Assembly: GCA_013368325.1 (NCBI GenBank)
Contig: JAACJK010000110.1
Span: forward strand, 868,001 to 932,000
DNA: 64,000 nt
Source of the DNA: Ephemerocybe angulata
Taxonomy: Eukaryota; Basidiomycota; Agaricomycetes; Agaricales; Psathyrellaceae
Direction: 5' to 3'
In this document: positions 55,902 to 64,000 of the stretch, in pieces
Numbering within the stretch: the first letter of the stretch is position 1
How the letters are laid out: each line of letters opens with the position of its first letter
The notes under the pieces: model-generated
Seen by the model: only the letters and a program-made list of their open reading frames with translations
Told to the model about the DNA's origin: nothing
Databases searched by the model: none
Made by a program: the position numbers and the translations under genes

Positions 55902-56391
55902 AGCGACGACTCAGAACACGGGCCGTATCCGCTGGACGAGGACGACGACAAGAATAATGGTTATAGCGATGCTGCTCATTGGTTATCTGTACCTCCGCTG
56001 CGGGGGGAGTGGGAGCGTGCTTTCGACAACGTGAGTAGACTCTTTTCTCGGCTGAACCTTGAAATGGAACGAAGTTCTCATCATGTCCTTGGGTTTTTAG
56101 ATCTGCTATACACCATCGTCGGTCTGGTTCTGGATATGGTTTCTCGCCGGGGCTTTCATGTGGTTTTTCGTTTCTTCCTTTTCTCTATTATTCCTTTTCC
56201 TCGCATCGCTCCAGCTCGCCCGTCAATGCTCGCCCTCCCTGGCCACACCCACCCGATTCGGATCGCGCCAGGCGCGCTTTTCTCTTCCCATTCGGTGGAT
56301 TCTTAGGGTGCACATGACGATGGATGCCTGTGGAAAAGGGACATTTCTTTCTCTTTACGATAGTACCGACGTGGACTCGCCTATCTTATGA
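55902..56391 (+). CDS. Possible small membrane protein (5' end undefined)
   Basis: Two exons fit in one frame: 55902-56030 (SDDSEHGPYPLDEDDDKNNG ... ERAFDN, 129 nt) and 56101-56391, joined by a 70-nt intron with GTGAGT and TTTTTAG. The second exon encodes one long, or two close, very hydrophobic segments (VWFWIWFLAGAFMWFF and SLLFLFLASLQLA). The acidic N-terminal part and phase-0 splice make a real protein plausible. The first exon or start codon upstream (between 55640 and 55900) could not be fixed; an intron with a weak donor would be needed. No family recognised. Confidence 0.4.
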
Positions 56392-56544
56392 GAGCTCAAC
56401 ATGGACTATAACACTATGAACTTGTATTTATACGCTTCGAACACTTCTCTCCTCTCACTCTTTCTCCCGATTGACTACTGATTATTCTCCTCGTCGTCTC
56501 CACTGTACTATTACGCGACTCAACTTTAACTTTAACCTCTGCAC

Positions 56545-57212
56545 GGATAATTCAATTGAGGAACCCCCCTTCCCCCTAAAACCCCCGTTTGATGCAGGTT
56601 TGAGCAGAACTGATGGATTTTTGTTTGTTGACGCTTGACGAGGTCGGCCGCTGGTGATCCAGGATGGTGATCGCCAGCGCCGGGTGAGCGGGAAGGCGCG
56701 CTTGATGTGGACCAGGACAGGGCACGGATCTCAGCCTCAGCAGTATTTGAAGGGCTCCAATGCCTAAGTTCAAACATGGAGACCTCTAGAACATAACTCT
56801 ATACATCCTGGACCCAGAAAATAAATATATTTTGATGATATGGTGCTTAGACTGTCAGATCTCTATTATGGTTCATGCGCAATAAAATCTAATCTAATCA
56901 GCAGAAGATCGCCTAATACCTCTGTATATTAGCAAAGAAAATCACTTATACTGAGATGTAAGAAGTATAGAGGACGGAATACGTTAATTCGTCTCACATA
57001 GGGCAAATACTCCAGTATAATCGCCCTCCTAGCTTTGCATGCAGGCGGCTTCTCGCGCGCCCTTTCTGAATTCGGACATCAGCGCCCCGCCCAGCTCCAG
57101 CCATCATGATAGCTTCGGCAGCCCGCCGAGGTGACGGCAGAGGGTTTCTCAATAAGCTATTGAGAAACCCTGGGATTCCCCGGGGAAGGGGGGTTCCCAA
57201 ATTGAATTATCC
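56545..57212. mobile_element. Mutator-like non-autonomous element, 668 bp
   Basis: Inverted terminal repeats start GGATAATTCAATT, then GGAACCCCCCTTCCCC, with two mismatches over 31 bp. The flanking duplication is 9 bp, CCTCTGCAC (56536-56544 and 57213-57221), typical of Mutator-like elements. A 29-nt hairpin lies at 57142-57170 near the right end. No transposase frame. Confidence 0.7.
57142..57170. other. Perfect-armed hairpin inside the element
   Basis: Arms GGGTTTCTCAATA and TATTGAGAAACCC (13 bp) flank a 3-nt loop, just inside the right inverted repeat. Confidence 0.6.
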
Positions 57213-57221
57213 CCTCTGCAC

Positions 57222-58489
57222 CAACCACCTCGGGCCTAACCCCTCCGAAAACCTTGCCCACTATGGCAGCGACGATGATGATACCAATCTTAAAAAGATT
57301 AATGAACGGTACCTCTATCTACCGAACTACACTCTATGAATCACGATCACCCACGTCCATCGCTCGCCCTGATCGCTGCACCGCACCGCACGTCGACGCG
57401 TTCCTGGACGGACGGATACTCACAGGCTGTTCCTTAAACGCCGGGGGTCTGTTGCCACTTGCCACCCTGTCTTTGCCCTGTCTGTCTCTTCTGTCTACAT
57501 ATCTACCTCACGTCGATGTGCGACAACCATGATCTATCCAACATCCAATGTCCAGCCTGAGCCGCCTACCGTGTATCCGGCCTGCGACGACCAACCGACC
57601 ATCCGCGACCCCTCTATCCCTGTCGTCTTGAACACCTGACAGTCTATCCATCCAAAACAACTAGCTCCACTCCATCATCTCTCCAACAACTCTCCAACTC
57701 GACGACGCGTAACAGCTATACTCGTGAGGACAATGCGACTCGGACTGTCTGTCGTGTGCACAGCTGTGACACTGAACGACGATTTCCTACGCTGATAGCC
57801 ACCTCGGACGCGTCGACCTGACTGGCTAGGCACGCTTTCCGAGACGGCAGTTGCAATCCAAGTACCCCTTCGCTCAATATACAGGCTGAGAGGCTTCGCC
57901 GCCCTAGTACACGGAGATATGGCAGGTCGCTCAGTGGTTTAGGTTCAGAGATAAGTAGACACCTCGGAGAATCTGCTATTGGCACGGTGCCACTCCCATT
58001 GTGCTGCGTGTAATATTCCGCGTACCATGCCGAGATCGTGGCGGGCTTCCACAGCTGAAGTCGAGTCAAGCAGACAGATTATTAGTGCAGGATTTCGAGC
58101 CGAGAGACTTTAATTCAGTACGGGTTCGTTCAAAAAGTATTGTTCTTCCCAAGCTGCTGTGGACCGCAGGAGACTTTTCAGGTCGTGTCGGGTGCGCATT
58201 TCGTTTGAAAGGAGATGATGGGGTGTGACGCAGCGAACGCGGTACCGGCGGTGTGCAAAGTTCCAGTTTGTCCAAGTTTACGAAGTGGAAAGTGAAAGAA
58301 TGCGCAGGTGGCGGGAGCCTGAGTCATGTGTGGTCTTCATGCGAGTAGAAATTGATAGAAGGAAGGAATAGCATATTATTGTCTAACCCATAAGGCGCGC
58401 TCGGAGACCGATGCCGTCTGTGGACTATCTGGCAGCAAGAAAGAAGGATTAGAGAGTGGTCAACGCCATTGCTGAGAACGGCACCCACC
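57222..58489. other. Interval without a recognisable gene
   Basis: Only short, composition-driven frames appear. The last 200 bp are the 3' flank of the F-box gene on the minus strand. Confidence 0.4.
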
Positions 58490-60172
58490 TCATTCGGACC
58501 TCAAGGAATACGACCATGGCGCGTCATCGTCTCCCCAGTCCTCGACACGAGACTCTACGACCTTCTTCCAGCGCTGCTCATACAGTGAGCCAACCCCTCT
58601 TTCAGCAATATACCTCGCCGGCGCAGCCAAGCTTGGCATATTCCTCTCAAGGAAGTCCAGAACTCTCCACGGTGACAAGATAGGCGAGTCACCCACCCTC
58701 AGCCCTCGCAGGGGGAAAGGCGCCCCGCGATCTTGCTCCGAGCCTTTGATCTTCGTGGCATCGAACCGTAAGCCGAGGTACAGAAGAGATTTGCACCCAC
58801 GGAGGAGGTCCAGGAGGTGGGTGTGGTCGATGAGCGCCGTCCTGGTGCTCGGGACTTGAGGGCAGAGCTCTAGCATCGTTAAACTAGGCCAGGCCATAGG
58901 GATACGGGCAATGAGTTCCGGTGTTACTAGGATTGTCTCTTTGAAGAGGACTTGAACAGATGTCAGGTGTTTGAAGGCGAGAAGTGAGGTTATGTCGGTG
59001 GAGGCATCGGGGTCGAGTTCTATAGGTTCCTTAATGGGTTGTCCCGAGTCTTCAAATTCATCGTATCCGTCCCGCAGTAAGAGCGACCTGAGTGTGCCTG
59101 GGTTGGCGTGTAGTCCGATGGATTCGACGGCGTTTTGAGCCTCGGAAGGTGGGGCGAATTTAATCGAGCTGAATGCGAGTACTTCAACAGGGCTGGTGGG
59201 TGGGATCTGCTGAATGAAAGCCGTAATTTGGAGGAGATCGAGTGACTTAAGTTCCAATTTCTTCAGGTTTGAGAATCTAGCCCCCGATATAATTGCGGCG
59301 GAGCATGTCGTAGCAGAGTATTGTAGTGGAGGCGGATTCCCCTTCAGGTCCAATAGTTCGATGGTAGCCAAGGATGGTATATTGCCCAGATGGTGGATAG
59401 TGGATGGCGAAATTGTGTCGGTCCTGATATACTGCAAGTCTGGCCAAGGGAATGACGAAAGATATTCGTCGACGAGATGCTGCTCACCCCCATGCATCAT
59501 AATATCCAAGCGTTTGAGTTTCGTAGTAAGAATTGTGGCCTGGTTGATCGATGTCGCATGGGGCGGTCGCCCTTCCTCGAGCGAGAGACAAGGAGAGCGA
59601 AGATCCGGGCCCCAGAATAGAGACATGCAGGGGGAGAAATGATTCGCCCATTCCTCGCCAATCACATCCATGCTACTAGGCCCCTCCCACACCAGTTTTT
59701 CCAGACGAGGCGAGAGGACGCCGAGCTCCCAATTGGTTGTGACTTGCAACGCTTGCAGTGCGTCTAGTGCCATCCATTTTAAACCTGAGCAGCTGATTAC
59801 CCGGAACATGCGAATGCGGTGGGCGTAGAATTTCAAGTATCGCTCAATATCCGACGACCTTAGTGCCCGTGAAAGGGACTGCATATTGGTTGGTTAGGTT
59901 GCGACTCGAGTGAAACAACCAAGCAACAGACGTACATAGATTCTTGTAGGTTCGAAGTTAATCCACCCTTCCAAGGCTTTCTCCTCCACCTTCCATAGAC
60001 CCTCGGGCATACAGGCGATAAGAGCGTTAAAAGCAGTAACTTCCGCCCAAACTTTATCAAGGCCGGGCTCAAGGAATTGTCGACACGTCAGCGCCATCGA
60101 GAGTGCCTCTCTTCGTTGGAGTAAACCGCATATTTCGCGCACGACTTCCGGAATGCGCAGACAGCGATGCAT
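58490..60172 (-). CDS. F-box protein with leucine-rich repeat-like region
   Basis: The model is join(58490..59878, 59936..60172) complement, 541 aa. The N-terminal F-box reads CLRIPEVVREICGLLQRREA, then ALTCRQFLEPGLDKVWAEV, the usual basidiomycete form (I-PEV...I...L...L...L...C..F...L..VW). The rest consists of irregular leucine-rich repeats (LKKLELKSLDLLQI, LTSVQVLFKETILVTPELI, LLYLGLRFDA). Such proteins select substrates for SCF ubiquitin ligases through Skp1; targets are unknown. The intron (59879-59935) is phase 0 with GTACGT and ATGCAG. The family is large in agaricomycetes. It is a paralog of 61131-62797. Confidence 0.8.
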
Positions 60173-60229
60173 GGTAGGCCGTGGTGGTGGTAGAGAACAA
60201 AGGTTTCGCGTCGCGTGTTGGCGGAGCCA

Positions 60230-60469
60230 TCAAAAATCCTCTGAGCTAGCCCCGGGCCGCAGCCCCGTTTCCGGAAGGTCATCCGGGAGACATCTGAGAA
60301 TTGTCTGAGAAGGGGTTCGATGTGTCGAATCACTGTCGATAGTGTGCCAAACTTTCCTCAGCCCGGGTACAAGGAAAGCTGAGTTTGTTAACACGAGTGC
60401 GTAGGCGCTCTTTCTGTCGAGATAATCGCATACGAGTGTCTTGAGCTCGAGGCATTCAAGCTCTTCCAT
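60230..60469 (-). pseudogene. Orphan F-box fragment
   Basis: An open frame encodes ECLELKTLVCDYLDRKSAYA then LTNSAFLVPGLRKVWHTID, closely matching the first exon of the 61131-62797 gene (LRALVCDRLDRKSAYAFALT). It stops after about 79 residues, with no leucine-rich part. The next F-box gene starts 57 bp downstream. Probably a truncated paralog; a solo F-box protein is the alternative. Confidence 0.55.
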
Positions 60470-61130
60470 GGTTGGGCAGGGGCAAGCGCAGAAATATGTC
60501 GTTGACGACGGAGGTTCGTATCAAGTTCCTTTTTATTGATCTTCTGTCAGAGCGCGGGCCCTGCGCAGCAACTTCAATTCATTTTTCCCGCTCGACAACT
60601 TGAAGCTACACCAAGGCAGGGGCTTAACTCCATTTACTTGTGAAAGCCCGGCTTCGTCAGGTTGGGCGCCTAATAGCGGTGCGCCGGATCGGCTTAGTAA
60701 TCTTCTCACGAGTTGCCAGCGGTCGCCCGAGTAAATCCCCTTGAAGTTTGTTTGAAGTTCAACGATGCGGTACCATATCACTAGCCTCATCCCTACATGA
60801 CAACTCGACCGATACCCCCTAAAATTTGAATCCCTGCGGGTTTTGGTAGAATCCGACAAGCCCTGGTCCCTTGGATGGCGAGCTTCTTAGGGGCGGAAAA
60901 CGGACGGAAGTTGACTAAATAATCTCAGGCACTGCGCTATCACCTCGCAGGTATGTTACAGCCCTGTGTGTGATTTCAGAGCAAGCAAACTTTTGACGGT
61001 TAAATGGCAGGAACCCTAACATGCATCATTGTATACGTGTAACGTGAACCAAAAAAATCTAGTTTATATCAGAGATAGTTACAGAGCCGCTGACGCCTTG
61101 AACGAGATTGACTTACGAAAGGGCAGATGC
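60470..61130. other. Interval without a confirmed gene
   Basis: A 108-codon minus-strand frame (60533-60859) has no recognisable domain. The right part is the 3' flank of the next F-box gene. Confidence 0.35.
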
Positions 61131-62797
61131 TCACCGCAGCCGCCAAACAGCGTCTCGCCGCACCCTGGCCCATCGGCAAACAGTCATACTATCACTATAG
61201 TTGTTCGCAAGATCTTCAAACGCAATCTCCATCTCCTTCAGCTCCGGGAAGTTGCTAAGAATGAATTCCACCACGCAATACGGCGAACAGATAGGCGATC
61301 CAACGACGCATAGACTCTCCAAATGGAAAGGACCTTGAGAACTGCGCTCCCCACCAGAAATACGAGTAGCGTCGAAGGGCAATCCAAGCACACGGAGGTA
61401 CGGACACCGCTCGACAAAATGCAGCAAATCGTTATGGTCGATTAGTGGCAGCTGCCCTCTGGGACCCGTCTCGGTGACTTCGAAACGCGACAATCTGGGC
61501 CAGGTCTCGGGTATGGAGGCAAGGTCTTCTGGGGTCACCCGGATTCGCTCCCTAAAGCGGAGCACCAGTACCTCCAGGTTCGTGAAGTCGTATGTTGTGG
61601 GAAGGACGTCAACGTCTTCGTGGTACCACAGGTCCACAGGCTCCTCCGACATCATATCAGGCTCCCCAACAGCGATCTGACCCTCTCGGGTTGCCTCGTC
61701 CAGTACACCGTCGATGACTTGCAAGCACACCAGAGTGTGAGGATTGCCGCGTGCTCGAATATTCGCGATGATGTTTTCGATGTCCTCCGGTGAGGCGTAG
61801 TTGTACGTCGAGAGTTTGAGGGACCTGATCATATTCGAAGTTGGGAGGCGTCGGATGAATTCATGGAGAATAAGGAACGTCTCTGCCTGGATTTCCATTT
61901 CTTGGATTGACTGAAATCCTAGGTTCTGCGATTCATGGACTCCTTCACCCTGAGAAGGCGCTTCGATCGGGATATCTGAGACCTGAACATTGGTCAGGCG
62001 AAGACTCCGTAGCTGGGGGAGCGAAGCGAGGAGGGAGATGGATGGGCAGGTGGGGGCGGAGAAGCTCTGGAGGTTCTCCCAGGACGAAGAGCCCATATAC
62101 TGGGTGATAAGCGGCAGCTCAGACTTTTCCGAGAACGTGAGGGCCTTGAGTTGAGGTGCGAAATGGAACGTGGATAGGGCAATCGCGGTATGAATTTCGA
62201 GTTTCGCCCTAAGCATGACTCCGAGCCGCTCGAGATTGTTGCCCACGAACAGGGGTGTCAATGGGGCCAGTGACTTCAGAAGGTCAGTTTTGAATGGGAC
62301 CCCCGGCATCGCCTTGAAGCATTTGAGGTTAGGAGACAGGGCCCCGGCTTCCCCTCCAGTGGCTAGCTCCAGAGCGTGCATGAGGTCCGTGGCGGGTAAA
62401 CGTTTGCAGTGATATATGTCGATTTTGACTTCTTGAATTTCTTTGGCATAGTCTAGATATTTCTGCAGGTCCTCTCTAACCAACGGGCGGCGCAAGCACT
62501 AGTATTTGGTAGCCCCGGCGAGTGAGTCAGCGAGTCACTACTCGAAGTGTTTGATAAAAAGCTCACCATAACCGCCCTGGGAAGGCGAGTAGACATCACT
62601 GGCACGCTGGTTTCAACCAGCAGGTCTCCCGGAAGGTAGCTGAACAGAGGCTCGAAAGTGTCGATGCTTCTCCAAACTCGATTCAGCCCCTCCTCGCGGA
62701 AAGCACGCCTTGTCAATGCGAATGCATATGCGCTCTTCCGGTCAAGTCGGTCGCATACGAGCGCTCTGAGCTCAGGGATGTTAAAAAAGTCGTTCAT
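61131..62797 (-). CDS. F-box protein with leucine-rich repeat-like region (second paralog)
   Basis: The model is join(61131..62498, 62567..62797) complement, 532 aa. The F-box is MNDFFNIPELRALVCDRLDR with LTRRAFREEGLNRVWRSID. The start at 62797 follows CACCACC and matches the first exon of the neighbouring fragment; an upstream in-frame ATG at 62881 would add 28 residues. The intron is 62499-62566 (GTGAGC, TACTAG, phase 0), at the same place as in the 58490-60172 gene. Leucine-rich segments include LRSLRLTNVQVSDIPIEAP and LEVLVLRFRERIRVTPEDLA. The C-terminal motif LRVLGLPFDATRI parallels LLYLGLRFDATKI in the paralog, showing tandem duplication. Confidence 0.8.
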
Positions 62798-63410
62798 GGT
62801 GGTGGCATGAGAATGAATGTGGGGCTCGAGCAAATTCGCGGACCCGGCTGTGCCGGCCTGCGGAGGAAATTTGAGACCCAAGCAGCAATGTCTGAGATGG
62901 TTTAGTTAAGAGCTACAAGCGGCAGAGGAAGGAGACGTGATTCGCATCGGATCGCACCCTTAAACAAGACAGAGAGAACGAAGGGGCCCTTCGTTCTCTC
63001 CACTGAGGAAGCAAGCCCAGACTCGGACGTCTCCCAAGCATCCTGCATGCCACAGACTTCCGAGATATGCTGTCAACTGGAGAAACGTTCCTCGAGGTAT
63101 TCGACAGCAATTGGCCTGAGGGGGAGGTCCGAAACATATACCGCACGACGGACTCGGTGAATGGCGCACTCGAGAACAGTTTCCTCTGACCTAGCTAGGA
63201 GATACAACGCTTTCGCCATACCTTGAGATCGTGATGCCAGGTAACAAGCACTGACGACTCGGTGGGCACGGCTTCGCGATAAGGGTCACGCTGTTCGAGT
63301 TTGCGTTGAAACCTGAGATTCAGAGAGAGTACATGTACACGGACTGCAAACGTTAATGTCATAAGCGTAGTAAAATGAAGAGGGTATATGTCGTACAGCG
63401 TCATCAGGGT
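62798..63410. other. Interval with a hairpin, no confirmed gene
   Basis: It contains the 29-nt hairpin at 62972-63000. No gene was recognised on either strand. Confidence 0.4.
62972..63000. other. 14-bp-arm hairpin
   Basis: GAGAGAACGAAGGG and CCCTTCGTTCTCTC are separated by one G. It might be a terminator-like or transposon-derived palindrome; no flanking duplication was found. Confidence 0.5.
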
Positions 63411-63416
63411 CTTATC

Positions 63417-63434
63417 CACACACACACACACACA
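63417..63434. repeat. (CA)n microsatellite
   Basis: An uninterrupted run of CA dinucleotides. Confidence 0.8.
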
Positions 63435-63572
63435 TCGTCCTCCATCCTTCCATCCAGTCATCCTCTGTCCGTCCATCCATCCGTCCATCCAATGGTCACC
63501 CATCCAAGATTCGATACTGCCTCAGTGCCCCCACCACCCCTCCATCCTCCATCCACCATCCAAGGTGCCATC

Positions 63573-63705
63573 GTCCCTCCACCCATCCCATCATCCCTCC
63601 ACCCATCCCATCATCCCTCCACCCATCCCATCCCTCCACCCATCCCATCCCTCCACCCATCCCATCCCTCCACCCATCCCATCCCTCCACCCATCCCCTC
63701 CCATC
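63573..63705. repeat. CCATCCCATCCCTCCAC minisatellite
   Basis: Units of 15-18 bp built from CATCCC and CTCCACC are repeated about eight times. Pro-rich frames here are an effect of the repeat. Confidence 0.75.
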
Positions 63706-63759
63706 CCTCTACCACCCACACACCCCCGCCCACCCCACAAAACCCCCAGAATAACCAAC

Positions 63760-64000
63760 CTACCCATCCACAGCAACCTCCGCCAAATCCCTCCTCAGCG
63801 CCTCAAACCTCCCCCCCTCCTTCTCCGCTCTCTCCACCGTCTTCCCAAGCTTCTCCTCCCGCGCCGCCGCGCGCTGCTCCATGCCCATAATCAACAGCTT
63901 CATCTGCTCGATGTTCGCAAAGAGCGCGCGGCGTTTCGCTTCTTCTTCTTCCTCTCTCTGCTCCTGCTGCTGCCTCTGTTGCTGCCCACCGCCTCCCTGC
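63760..64000 (-). CDS. Partial gene at the right edge: C-terminal 79 residues of a coiled-coil protein
   Basis: The minus-strand frame is open from the window edge to a TAG at 63760-63762. It starts with a Gln-rich run, then [36 protein letters not shown] and [19 protein letters not shown]. The pattern predicts a charged coiled coil. The rest lies beyond the window, so no function can be given. Confidence 0.55.
   Translation of the reverse strand, partial: QGGGGQQQRQQQEQREEEEEAKRRALFANIEQMKLLIMGMEQRAAAREEKLGKTVERAEKEGGRFEALRRDLAEVAVDG

Noticed and set aside
60533..60859. 108-codon minus-strand frame between the F-box genes
   Set aside because: It has no recognisable domain, paralog in the window or splice support.
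63573..63705. CRISPR-like array
   Set aside because: Repeat units are contiguous with no unique spacers, and the genome is eukaryotic; it is a simple minisatellite.
63375..63890. Pro/His-rich plus-strand frame
   Set aside because: It is produced by the CATCCC minisatellite; the real coding signal there is the minus-strand coiled coil.

Overview
This window comes from a fungal nuclear genome, most likely an agaricomycete basidiomycete. The evidence is GC-rich coding sequence, many 45-70 nt introns with GTRNGT donors and CTNAC-like branch sites, a fused siroheme synthase, NACHT-ankyrin NLR genes, a leucine-rich F-box family and a COX6 gene. There is no bacterial operon structure. All exon models were read by eye from splice signals, frame continuity and comparison of paralogs inside the window. 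No transcript data or database searches were available.

Positions 1-50960 are a tandemly duplicated array. The recurring unit, left to right, is: (i) a GTC-rich, intron-rich plus-strand locus of unknown nature (here called X); (ii) a plus-strand siroheme synthase copy (MET1-type: Rossmann dehydrogenase/chelatase plus uroporphyrinogen-III methyltransferase); (iii) a convergent minus-strand NACHT-ankyrin NLR gene, whose promoter lies back to back with the next X locus. I count seven X/MET1 units (A-G) and an eighth X remnant. MET1 A (1845-3919) is the only plausible full-length siroheme synthase. Copy B carries a frameshifting 32-bp deletion, E and F are pseudogenes, and C, D and G are short remnants. 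Four NLRs (B, C, D, F; 1109, 1116, 1170 and 1055 aa) give open, frame-consistent seven- or eight-exon models with nearly identical exon lengths. NLR E differs by one missing base. Unit A is followed by an unrelated intron-rich repeat locus (about 4346-6320) instead of an NLR. Unit C also holds a 159-aa gene of unknown function (19194-19729).

At the right edge of the array the NLR slot holds a 199-aa gene (49044-49700). It keeps the NLR first exon, promoter element and short N-terminal motif, but replaces the NACHT and ankyrin regions with a small helical, SAM-like C-terminal domain. A receptor cluster beside a small protein with the same N-terminal motif resembles fungal NLR/effector pairs that signal by motif templating. 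This is the most interesting candidate system in the window. NLR C has an in-frame duplication of the motif exon, so it carries the motif twice.

From 51 kb on, the window is ordinary: COX6 (minus), a GCN4/CPC1-like bZIP factor (plus), a possible small membrane protein, two F-box genes plus an F-box fragment (minus), and the 3' end of a coiled-coil gene at the right edge. Non-autonomous mobile elements with clear target-site duplications lie at 33602-33904 (nested-palindrome inverted repeats, tRNA-like boxes), 53367-53661 (8-bp duplication, hAT-like) and 56545-57212 (9-bp duplication, Mutator-like).
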